The notes under the pieces: generated by a model | Told to the model about the DNA's origin: nothing | What the model saw: only the letters and a program-made list of their open reading frames with translations | The model's database searches: none | Position numbers and translations under genes: made by a program | In this document: in pieces, positions 14,688-21,898 of the stretch | Layout of the letters: each line of letters opens with the position of its first letter | Numbering within the stretch: the stretch's first letter is position 1 | Source: Rariglobus sp967755175 | GTDB taxonomy: Bacteria > Verrucomicrobiota > Verrucomicrobiia > Opitutales > Opitutaceae | DNA length: 21,898 nucleotides | Reading direction: 5' to 3' | Assembly: GCA_967755175.1 (NCBI GenBank) | Contig: CBRAFO010000060.1 | Span: 1-21,898, forward strand

Positions 14688-16874
14688 TCACTTGATGACT
14701 TTGATTTGGGCTTCGGCGCGGATGTCGTCGGAGGCGGCACCGACGAGCACGTCGAACGCGCCGGGGTTCACGACGAACGCGTGCGTGGACTCGTCCCAGT
14801 AGGCGAGCTTCGCGGCGGGTAACGTGAAGGTGAGCGTGCGTTTTTCGCCGGGCTGGAGAGTGACGCGTTGGAATCCGCGCAGTTCCTTGGCGGGGCGTTT
14901 CACGAGGGGTTTCACCTCGTGGACGTAGAGCTGGGCGACCTCGTCGCCGGCGCGCTTGCCGGTGTTTTTGATGTCGATGCTGACCGTCGCCGTGCCGTCG
15001 GAGGTGAGGCTCTTCGTGCTGACGTGGAGGTTAGAGTATTTGAACGTCGTGTAGCTGAGACCGTGGCCGAAGGCGTAGAGCGGCGCGCTGTTGATATACA
15101 TGTAAGTGAAACCCTTGGTGACGTCGTATTCATCGAGCGGCGGCACCTGCGTCTCGGAGGCGTAAACGGTATGGGGAAGGCGTCCGGCGGGGTTGATATT
15201 GCCGAAGAGGACGTCGGCGATGGCGTGGCCGCCTTCTTCGCCGGGCCACCAGGCTTGCAGCAGGGCGGGGACGTTTTTCTTGATCCAGGGAACGGTGAGC
15301 GGGCCGGCGCTCATCTGCACGACGATGGTGCGGGGATTGGCCGCGAGAACCGCTTTAACGAGTTCTTCCTGATTTCCGGCGAGACCGAGGGATTTACGAT
15401 CGCGGGCTTCTTGCTCGATGGTCGCGTTGGTGCCGACGAAGACCACGGCGACATCGGCCTGCTTGGCGAGGTCGGCGGCTTTCGCCAGCTCGGCGGCCAC
15501 ATCGAGCTTGGGCTCGGCTGAGGTCTTGCGCCACTCGTCCATCTTTCCACCGAGAATGCCGCCGACGCTGTAGAGGATTTCGGTGTCGGGGGCGGCGCGG
15601 TCTTTGATGCCCTTCAATGCGGTCACCACGGCGGGCAGTTTGCCGTTGTAATTATTGGCGAGAACTTGATCGGCGAGCGGGCCAAGGACGGCGATGCGCT
15701 TGAGCTTGGTCTTGTCGAGAGGGAGGAGGCGGTCGCGGTTCTGGAGGAGCACGATGGACTGCTGCGCGGCCTTGAGCGCGATGGCGCGGTGGGCATCGCT
15801 GCCCACGACCGAAAGGGGGATTTTGCTGTAGGGGACGGCGTCGAAGGCATCGAATTCGCCGAGGCGGAAGCGCACGCGAAGCACGCGGGTGAGGGCGTCG
15901 TTGAGGCGCGCTTCGGTGAGCTTTCCTTCGCGCACGGCGGCGGGGATGTATTGCTCGAATTCCTTGTCGGAGAAATCGCAGCCGGCCATGACCGACTGGG
16001 CAACGGCATCGACGTAGGTCATCTTTCCGTGCTCATGGCCTTCGACCATGCTCCTCACGCCGCCGAGGTCGGAGACGACGAAGCCGTCATGGTGCCACTC
16101 GTTTTTGAGCACGTCGGTAAGGAGCACATGGTTGATGTTGTTGGGCGTGCCGTTGATGGCGTTGTAGCTGGCCATGAGCGAACAGGCCTTGCCCTCAACC
16201 ACCGCGTCGCGCCAGTGCGGCAGCCAGTATTCGCGGAGCATGCGTTCGGAGACATTGGCGTTCAGCTTTTGACGGTCCGTCTCCACGTTGTTCACCGCAT
16301 AATGCTTCAGGGTCGCGGCGAGCTTGAGGTAACGCGGATCGTCGCCTTGGAGTCCCTTCACGTAGGCGACGGCCATGCGCCCAGTGAGGAACGGATCTTC
16401 GCCGAAGGCCTCGTGATTGCGACCCCAGTAAGGGTTGCGCTCGATGTTGATCACGGGGGCGCGGTAGATGAGGCCTTTGTGGTCGCCGGGGGCTTTAGGG
16501 TCGAGGTGCCAGCTGTTGTAGATGGCACGAGCTTCATCGGAGAGGGTGTTGGCGATTTCGTGCTCAACTAGGTCGGTATTCCACGTGGCCGCCATCGCGA
16601 TGCAGGTCGGGAAGAGCGTGGTGGGGCGGTTCCACTGCACGCCGTTGAGGCACTGGTTCCACTGGTCGGCGCGGATCGGGCGGTCGTCAACGGTGACGGT
16701 GGAGCCCTTGTGGTTCAGGAGCGCGGCCTTTTGCTCGAGCGTGAGGCGTGAGACCAGATCGGCCACGCGCGTGTCGAGGGGTTGCGCCGGATCGAGGTAG
16801 GGCACGGGTTCGGCGGCGCTGAGCATCGTAGCGAGGGGCAGGGCTAACGAGAGGAGGACGAGAGGAACTTTCAT
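14688..16874 (-). CDS. Exported GH3 beta-xylosidase / beta-glucosidase
   Basis: The 728-residue protein has a signal peptide (MKVPLVLLSLALPLATMLSA). The N-terminal barrel carries NIERNPYWGRNHEAFGEDPF, the LKHYAVNNVETDR loop, and the nucleophile Asp269 in GFVVSDLGGVR. The second alpha/beta domain includes NNYNGKLPAVVTALKGI and GTNATIEQEARDRKSLGL with AGNQ, where the acid/base Glu lies. The latter pattern is close to that of GH3 beta-xylosidases. A fibronectin III-like domain closes the protein (YAFGHGLSYTTFKYSNL to GFQRVTLQPGEKRTLTFTLP). It would cleave terminal beta-linked xylose or glucose from oligosaccharides in the periplasm or outside the cell. It is the promoter-proximal gene of the leftward run, facing the divergent GntR regulator across about 100 bp. 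Xylosidase is favoured over glucosidase on motif and context. Confidence 0.87.
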   Translation of the reverse strand: MKVPLVLLSLALPLATMLSAAEPVPYLDPAQPLDTRVADLVSRLTLEQKAALLNHKGSTVTVDDRPIRADQWNQCLNGVQWNRPTTLFPTCIAMAATWNTDLVEHEIANTLSDEARAIYNSWHLDPKAPGDHKGLIYRAPVINIERNPYWGRNHEAFGEDPFLTGRMAVAYVKGLQGDDPRYLKLAATLKHYAVNNVETDRQKLNANVSERMLREYWLPHWRDAVVEGKACSLMASYNAINGTPNNINHVLLTDVLKNEWHHDGFVVSDLGGVRSMVEGHEHGKMTYVDAVAQSVMAGCDFSDKEFEQYIPAAVREGKLTEARLNDALTRVLRVRFRLGEFDAFDAVPYSKIPLSVVGSDAHRAIALKAAQQSIVLLQNRDRLLPLDKTKLKRIAVLGPLADQVLANNYNGKLPAVVTALKGIKDRAAPDTEILYSVGGILGGKMDEWRKTSAEPKLDVAAELAKAADLAKQADVAVVFVGTNATIEQEARDRKSLGLAGNQEELVKAVLAANPRTIVVQMSAGPLTVPWIKKNVPALLQAWWPGEEGGHAIADVLFGNINPAGRLPHTVYASETQVPPLDEYDVTKGFTYMYINSAPLYAFGHGLSYTTFKYSNLHVSTKSLTSDGTATVSIDIKNTGKRAGDEVAQLYVHEVKPLVKRPAKELRGFQRVTLQPGEKRTLTFTLPAAKLAYWDESTHAFVVNPGAFDVLVGAASDDIRAEAQIKVIK

Positions 16875-16922
16875 TGGGGTTACTTGAGGGTGCGGGTCAA
16901 AACGAGATGGACGACCGCGTTA

Positions 16923-16945
16923 CTGATATATCAGATAAGCTATCT
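16923..16945. promoter_or_regulatory. Candidate operator between divergent GH3 and GntR genes
   Basis: CTGATATATCAG at 16923-16934 is a perfect 12-bp palindrome. It overlaps by two bases a second inverted repeat, AGATA-AGC-TATCT, at 16933-16945. The region is clearly AT-richer than its surroundings and lies in the only intergenic space between the divergent GH3 and GntR genes. GntR/FCD regulators bind short palindromes, and regulators beside divergent promoters usually control both. Assignment to the GntR protein is inference; the XylR-like protein is the other candidate. Confidence 0.5.
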
Positions 16946-16978
16946 CGAAATAAGTCATCCGAAGTCAAGCGGCGCTTT

Positions 16979-17737
16979 ATGAGCAAACTCCCACCACGTC
17001 CCTCAGATCCAAAAAAAGTAAAAGCCACCGCGTCGGGTTCCCTGGCGGAGCGCGCGTATCGGGAGATTCGCGACAGGATTCTCCGCGGTGATCTCCCGGT
17101 CGGAGCGGCATTGTCGCGTCGTCAGCTCGCGGCTGAACTGGAGGTCAGCGTGCCTCCGGTGACCGAGGCGTTGCAGCGGCTGGAGGCGGAGGGATTGGTG
17201 GAAAGCGAGCCTCGCGCGGGCACGCGGGTGCGTGTCCCGACGCGGGTGGATGTGGAAGAGCGTTATCTTTTCCGGGAGGCCTTGGAGGTGCAGTCGGCCC
17301 GGTTATTTGCCGAACGGGCAACCGAGTTGGAAAAAAAGGAGATCCTCGTCATGGGGCGGGAGGTCGATCGTCGTTATGCACGCTGTGAGGCGGGCGAGGT
17401 GGACCGGGAGACGCTGTTTGCGGTCAACACCTACCACATGGAGCTGCACTTGCGCATCGCGGAGTGTGGTCGCTGCGGGCTGTTGCGGGACGCGATCGAG
17501 AAGGAGCAGGTGCTGGTCTTCAACTGGCTCTTCGACACGGTCGTCGAGCGGCGGACGCTGGCGGCTGATTACCACACGAGCCTGACGGAGGCGTTGGCCA
17601 CGGGCACGCCGGACGGGGCGGCGTCCGCGATGCGTCGGCATATTCGGCGCGGGCTGGGGCAGGTGCTGGCGAAGATAGATCTGGTCGGGGAAATCCCCGG
17701 CGGGTGGCGACGCAGAAAGCCAACTGTGTCAGACTGA
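16979..17737 (+). CDS. GntR-family transcriptional regulator with FCD sensor domain
   Basis: The 252-residue protein starts at ATG 16979. An earlier in-frame ATG at 16907 would place the palindromic operator inside the gene and add a tail unlike the family, so the later start is preferred. Residues about 20-88 are the winged helix of GntR (SLAERAYREIRDRILRGDLP, LSRRQLAAELEVSVPPVTEA, LQRLEAEGLVESEPRAGTRV). Residues about 95-230 are an all-helical FCD domain with the usual histidines His153 (TYHMELHLRI), His199 (DYHTSL) and His221 (MRRHIRR). The acidic metal ligand normally four residues before the first histidine appears to be Val149. FCD regulators respond to organic acids or sugar acids such as gluconate or uronates. 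It is divergent from GH3, so control of the glycosidase operon and of itself is likely (inference). Confidence 0.85.
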   Translation: MSKLPPRPSDPKKVKATASGSLAERAYREIRDRILRGDLPVGAALSRRQLAAELEVSVPPVTEALQRLEAEGLVESEPRAGTRVRVPTRVDVEERYLFREALEVQSARLFAERATELEKKEILVMGREVDRRYARCEAGEVDRETLFAVNTYHMELHLRIAECGRCGLLRDAIEKEQVLVFNWLFDTVVERRTLAADYHTSLTEALATGTPDGAASAMRRHIRRGLGQVLAKIDLVGEIPGGWRRRKPTVSD

Positions 17738-17989
17738 GTCGTTGAGGGAAACGTCAGGTGGTGACGCTGGCTTCTCGGACTTGTTCGCACGGTGCGCGCG
17801 CCCGTTCGCTTCTGCCACGGAACCTGTGCATCTTGCATTAAACTGACGATGAGCCGGGGACCGTCCGCCTCGACTTTGTGGGATTGCCAGTGGCCTGCCG
17901 AAACGTTTTTTGACACCGTTTATAGCCTCCGTATTTTACCGGATGACAGGAATAGGCTCCGTGCGAAGGGGTGCTGGGAATTTTGAGCC
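17738..17989 (+). promoter_or_regulatory. Intergenic region with a candidate sigma-70 promoter for the kinase gene
   Basis: No gene is supported in these 252 bp. A perfect -35 hexamer TTGACA at 17910-17915 is followed, after 16 bp, by TATTTT at 17932-17937, which matches four of six bases of the -10 consensus. This would start transcription near 17944 and give a leader of about 45 bases before GTG 17990. A short inverted repeat CGTCA-GGTGG-TGACG (17752-17766) lies after the GntR stop but lacks a T-run. Confidence 0.4.
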
Positions 17990-20900
17990 GTGAACGACAA
18001 CGCGGTCATGCCGGTGGAGGGGAGTTTTCCTGGGTATGCGATTGTGCAGCCCTTGGACGACACGGGGGACTTTGTGCTTTACCGGGCGATCAGGCATGAG
18101 GATCAGAAGCCGGTTCTGCTCAAGCTCCCGGCCTCTTTGCCTCCATCATCCGCGGCCATTGGTCACTTGGAGCACGAATATGAAGTGGCGCATGATTTGG
18201 ATTCAGTGTGCATCGTCCGGCCGCTGAAACTGGAGCGCTTCGCAGGCACGGTTGTGCTGGTGCTGGAGGATGAGGCGGGGGAGCGGCTGGCGGATATCAT
18301 CAACGCATCCCCGATCCAAGTGCCGCAGTTTCTCAAGATCGCCATCGGGACGGCGGTCGCGCTGGCGGAGGTTCACCGTCACGACCTCGTGCACAAAGAC
18401 ATCAAGCCGGCGAACGTATGGGTTGACCTCGCGGGCACGGTCAAGCTCACCGGTTTCGGCGTCGCCTCGCCGCTGCCGCGTGAGCGTCAGGAGCCCGAGT
18501 CACCGGAGGTGCTCGCCGGCACGCTGGCCTACATGGCGCCCGAGCAGACCGGGCGAATGAACCGTTCGCTTGATGCGCGCAGCGACCTCTATGCGTTGGG
18601 CGTTACCTTCTACGAAATGATCGCGGGTGTGCTTCCGTTCGACGCGGACGATCCGATGGAGTGGATACACTGCCATATTGCACGAGCGCCGCCTGCGCTG
18701 GGCGAGCGGGTGAGGGAGATTCCGGCTCCGCTCGTTGCGATCATTATGAAGCTCCTTCGTAAGGAGCCCGCGGAACGCTACCAGACCGCCGTCGGTCTCG
18801 CGACCGATCTCCGCCGGTGCCTGGCCGAATGGGAAACAAACGGCCGCATCGAGCCCTTCGCACTCGGAACGCACGACACGTCCGACCGCTTGCTCATTCC
18901 TGAAAAACTCTATGGGCGGGAGCGCGAGATCGAAACCCTGCTGGCGGCCTTCGACCGGGTGGTGACCTCCGGCACGCCCGAGCTGATGCTGGTGTCCGGC
19001 TATTCCGGCATTGGAAAAACCTCGGTGGTGAACGAACTGCACAAGGCGCTGGTTCCTCCGCGCGGTCTCTTCGCCGCAGGCAAGTTCGACCAATACAAGC
19101 GCAACATTCCCTACGCCACATTGGGACAGGCCTTCCGCACGCTCGTGCGCCAGATCCTGGCCAAAAGCGATGCGGAGGTCGCGCGTTGGCGGGAGGCGTT
19201 GCAGGACGCGTTGAGCCCCAACGGTCAGGTTCTCATCGGCCTCGTCCCGGAGCTTGAGTTTATCATCGGCCAACAGCCGCCGGTCCCGAACCTCCCGCCG
19301 CAAGAGGCACAAACCCGGTTTCAACGGGTGTTCCGAAAATTCCTCGGCGTGTTCGCCCGGCCGGAGCATCCGCTGGCGCTGTTCCTCGACGACCTGCAAT
19401 GGCTCGATGCGGCGACGCTCCAACTGCTCGAACATTTCAGCACTCACCCGGATCTTCGGCAACTTCTACTGATTGGCGCTTATCGGGATAACGAGGTCAC
19501 CCCTTCGCACCCGCTCAGGCTCACGTTGGACTCGATCCGCAAGGCCGGCGTCACGGTGCAGGAGATCGTCCTCACCCCGCTTGTCCCCGATGACGTGGAC
19601 CAACTCGTGGCCGATTCCCTTCAATGCCAGCGGGAGCGCGCGCGGCCACTGGCCCGGTTGATCCATGAGAAGACCGGTGGAAATCCGTTCTTCGGTATTC
19701 AGTTCCTCACGACCTTGGTCGAGGAGAAGCTGCTCGCCTTCGACACCGGCACGGGCCGTTGGACGTGGGATCTCCAGCGCCTCCGCGCCCAAGGCTATAC
19801 GGATAACGTGGTGGATATCATGGTCGGTAAATTGCACCGCCTGCCCGGCCCGGCACAGGACGCCTTGAAGCAACTCGCCTGTTTGGGCGACTCCGCCGAC
19901 ATCGTCGTCCTCGCCAAAGTGAACGAGGCATCCGAGGAGGTGGTTCACCGGGCGCTTTGGGGGGCGGTGCGCACCGGCCTCGTTCTGCGCTCGAAGCAAA
20001 CCTACACGTTTCTCCACGACCGGGTGCAAGAGGCGGCTTATTCGCTCATCCCGGAAAGCGAACGGGCGACTGCGCATCTGCGGATCGGCCGGCTGCTCCT
20101 ATCCCTTACGGCACCGGCGGAACTTGAGGAGAAGATCTTTGAGATTGCCGACCATCTCAACCGGGGTGCGGAGCTCATCTCAGACCCGGAGGAAAAAGCG
20201 CGGGCGACGGAGATCAATCTTCGCGCCGCCCGCAAGGCCAAGGCATCGAGCGCCTATGCGTCGGCCGCCGTGTATCTGGCGATGGGCATGATGCATCTGC
20301 CCGCCAACGATGATGCGCGGGCGTCTGACCGCGCGCGCTTTGCCTTGTTGGTGGAGCGTTCGGAATACGAATACCTCGCGCGGAACTACCCGACGGCTGC
20401 GGCTCTCTTCGAGCATGCGTTGCAGCAGGCCGAGACTTCGTTGGACGTGGCGGCGGTGCTTCACTTGCAGATGAAGCTCTACATTGCGGAAGGTCGCATG
20501 GAGCAGGCCAACGACGTCGGCCTGCGCGCCCTGAAGCTGCTCGGGATGAATATTCCGGCTGAGAACAAGGAACTGATTGCGGCGGCCCAAGTGGAATGTC
20601 AGCACGTGCGCCTGCTTCGTCTGGAAGAGACCGAAGCCGCGTTGCAGGCCCGCGAACTGCGCGACCCGCTTCAACAGATGAAGGCGGAGCTCCTGGCCTC
20701 GCTTATTTTTCCGCTCACGAACACCGGTCGATTGCACCTCTGCAAGTTGGTGTGCTGCCGACTCGTGGACTTGTTGGTCAACGGGGGCTACTCTACCGCG
20801 ACCTTACAGGGCTGTTGCGGGATCGGCATGGTGGTGTTGTGGGAATCACTGGACTACGAATTTGCCTGGCACATGGGCAGGGTCACCCTCGGCTTCGCCC

Positions 20901-21898
20901 GCCAGTGTGACGACCTTTGGGTGAAATCATCGGTGTATCACACGGTGGCCTTTTTTTTGGCTTTCTGGCGGAGCCCGTGGAAAGAATCCCTGGCGCTGGC
21001 TTACGAGACCTATGGGATTTCCCTTGAAGCGGGTAATTATCTGAACGCCCGTCTGGCGTTGTATTCCGCATGGGTGTTCCGGCTCAACCAAGGCGAACCG
21101 GTGGCCGAGTTGGACGCCGCCTATAAGACCTTAGATGAATATGGGAAAAAATTCGGGCCCTTTGTAGTGCCCACTCTGGAGGAGCTCTGTGGGCAGTTTT
21201 TGAACGCCCTTCATGGCCGCACCAACGAACCGACCAGCCTCACCGACGCCCGCGTCAACGAAGAGATCTTCTTTGACGCCGCGATCTCCCCGGGCGCCCA
21301 CGACATCGCCGCATTTTGTAAGCTTTTTCTGTGCTGTCTTTTTCGGGAACCGGCCGCCGCAAAGGAGGCGCGGCGCTACTTTGACGCCGGCCTTCGCTTG
21401 CGCGGTGGATTGCTGCTGGCGGCCGAAGGTCGTGTCTTCGACGCCCTGCTGCTGGCGTCCGACGCGAGGGAGCAGTCCGGGGAGGATCGCCAGATAATTC
21501 TCGATCGGCTCAACGAACATCGCGAAAAACTACGCGAGCTGGCCGAGCTCTTCCCGCCCAACTTCGCGCACCGCTCGCTCCTCGTGGAGGCCTCCTGCTT
21601 TCAGCTCGAAGGCGACTTGGTAAAAGCGGAACGCGCCTTTGAGGATGCCATCGCCAAAGCGCACGAGCAGGGCTCGCTTCATTACGAAGGATTGGCTTCC
21701 GAGCTGGCGGGTGAGTTCTACCTCGACCGCGGGATGTCGCTGGCCAGTCAAAGCTATCTTCGCAACGCGTGGTCCTGTTACCTTCAGTGGGGCGCGGAGG
21801 CGAAGATCGGGCAGATGCAGAGCCGTTATCCCAGCCTGACCAACACCGAAGCGGGAGCCGGCAAGCGGCCCGCGTTTTCCACGGCGCTGGGTGCGCAC
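17990..21898 (+). CDS. Protein kinase-like / AAA ATPase / helical-repeat signalling protein (partial, 3' end outside window)
   Basis: The frame is open for 1303 codons from GTG 17990 to the right edge. An in-frame TGA at 17984 excludes any earlier start; ATG 18008 is the alternative. Residues about 15-290 are a Ser/Thr kinase-like domain with Lys45 (VLLK), catalytic loop HKDIKPAN (Asp137, Asn142) and MAPEQTGRMNRSLDARSDLY (Glu185). The DFG motif reads GFG (Gly155) and the glycine loop is degraded, so activity is doubtful. Residues about 310-650 are an AAA/STAND-type ATPase: P-loop GYSGIGKTS (Lys343), Walker B LFLDDLQWLD (Asp467/468), and GAYRDNEV. Helical TPR-like repeats follow from about 680 to 1290. 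This order matches large multi-sensor kinases of cyanobacteria, myxobacteria and Verrucomicrobia, which usually continue with GAF and histidine-kinase domains; the WGAEAKIGQMQSRYP stretch normally sits just before the GAF domain. Those later domains lie outside the window. Confidence 0.85.
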   Translation, partial: MNDNAVMPVEGSFPGYAIVQPLDDTGDFVLYRAIRHEDQKPVLLKLPASLPPSSAAIGHLEHEYEVAHDLDSVCIVRPLKLERFAGTVVLVLEDEAGERLADIINASPIQVPQFLKIAIGTAVALAEVHRHDLVHKDIKPANVWVDLAGTVKLTGFGVASPLPRERQEPESPEVLAGTLAYMAPEQTGRMNRSLDARSDLYALGVTFYEMIAGVLPFDADDPMEWIHCHIARAPPALGERVREIPAPLVAIIMKLLRKEPAERYQTAVGLATDLRRCLAEWETNGRIEPFALGTHDTSDRLLIPEKLYGREREIETLLAAFDRVVTSGTPELMLVSGYSGIGKTSVVNELHKALVPPRGLFAAGKFDQYKRNIPYATLGQAFRTLVRQILAKSDAEVARWREALQDALSPNGQVLIGLVPELEFIIGQQPPVPNLPPQEAQTRFQRVFRKFLGVFARPEHPLALFLDDLQWLDAATLQLLEHFSTHPDLRQLLLIGAYRDNEVTPSHPLRLTLDSIRKAGVTVQEIVLTPLVPDDVDQLVADSLQCQRERARPLARLIHEKTGGNPFFGIQFLTTLVEEKLLAFDTGTGRWTWDLQRLRAQGYTDNVVDIMVGKLHRLPGPAQDALKQLACLGDSADIVVLAKVNEASEEVVHRALWGAVRTGLVLRSKQTYTFLHDRVQEAAYSLIPESERATAHLRIGRLLLSLTAPAELEEKIFEIADHLNRGAELISDPEEKARATEINLRAARKAKASSAYASAAVYLAMGMMHLPANDDARASDRARFALLVERSEYEYLARNYPTAAALFEHALQQAETSLDVAAVLHLQMKLYIAEGRMEQANDVGLRALKLLGMNIPAENKELIAAAQVECQHVRLLRLEETEAALQARELRDPLQQMKAELLASLIFPLTNTGRLHLCKLVCCRLVDLLVNGGYSTATLQGCCGIGMVVLWESLDYEFAWHMGRVTLGFARQCDDLWVKSSVYHTVAFFLAFWRSPWKESLALAYETYGISLEAGNYLNARLALYSAWVFRLNQGEPVAELDAAYKTLDEYGKKFGPFVVPTLEELCGQFLNALHGRTNEPTSLTDARVNEEIFFDAAISPGAHDIAAFCKLFLCCLFREPAAAKEARRYFDAGLRLRGGLLLAAEGRVFDALLLASDAREQSGEDRQIILDRLNEHREKLRELAELFPPNFAHRSLLVEASCFQLEGDLVKAERAFEDAIAKAHEQGSLHYEGLASELAGEFYLDRGMSLASQSYLRNAWSCYLQWGAEAKIGQMQSRYPSLTNTEAGAGKRPAFSTALGAH

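Noticed and set aside
12993..14822. A 609-codon plus-strand open frame opposite the GH39 gene
   Set aside because: It crosses the GH39/GH3 boundary on the wrong strand and has only low-complexity Gly/Glu/Val sequence.
17752..17766. CGTCA-GGTGG-TGACG as a terminator after the GntR gene
   Set aside because: The stem is only 5 bp and no T-run follows.
17792..17986. A 64-codon frame between the GntR and kinase genes
   Set aside because: It needs a GTG start without a ribosome-binding site, has no family resemblance and overlaps the best promoter candidate.
1..21898. CRISPR arrays, tRNA or rRNA genes, insertion sequences
   Set aside because: No regularly spaced repeats, cloverleaf-like sequences or transposase motifs were found on either strand.

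Overview
The window is high-GC DNA (roughly 60-65 % by eye) from a saccharolytic Gram-negative bacterium, most probably of the Verrucomicrobia, family Opitutaceae or a relative. This placement rests on gene content and style only: exported glycoside hydrolases, a TonB-dependent receptor without a SusD partner, a XylR-type LacI/AraC regulator, an ECF sigma factor with a long membrane-anchored tail, and mostly weak Shine-Dalgarno sites. No rRNA, tRNA or other taxonomic marker is present.

Layout. Positions 1-72 hold what looks like the first 24 codons of a leftward gene that leaves the window. Positions 212-1366 encode an exported PRC-barrel/BON protein on the plus strand. It is followed by a nested inverted repeat (1415-1469) and a strong intrinsic terminator (1566-1614). 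From 1656 to 16874 every recognisable gene reads leftward. In transcription order these are a GH3 beta-xylosidase/beta-glucosidase, a GH39-type glycosidase, a XylR-like regulator, a 257-bp gap, a sorbosone-dehydrogenase-like oxidoreductase fused to cytochrome c, a GH2 beta-galactosidase-like enzyme with an apparent extra F5/8 C-like carbohydrate-binding region, an exported beta-propeller protein, a TonB-dependent receptor and an ECF sigma factor. A GntR/FCD regulator (16979-17737) diverges from the GH3 gene across a short AT-rich intergenic region that carries a perfect 12-bp palindrome. From 17990 to the right edge runs one open frame without a stop: the first 1303 codons of a giant protein kinase-like / AAA ATPase / helical-repeat signalling protein.

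How the genes fit together (inference). Positions 5589-16874 read as a hemicellulose-side-chain utilisation locus. The GH39 and GH3 enzymes would release xylose-like sugars, GH2 would remove galactosyl or related residues, the TonB receptor would import a ligand, and the haem-linked dehydrogenase would oxidise a sugar or aldehyde in the periplasm. Two regulators, XylR-like and GntR/FCD, would sense sugars or sugar acids. The kinase/AAA protein and the ECF sigma factor are signalling genes next to the locus with no demonstrated tie to it.

Most notable points: the kinase-like domain has GFG where DFG is expected; the GH2 enzyme carries an apparent extra binding domain; a cytochrome-linked oxidoreductase sits inside a glycosidase operon; a 25-codon frame encoding little more than a signal peptide lies in the 257-bp gap; and a REP-like nested palindrome lies between a gene and a distant terminator.
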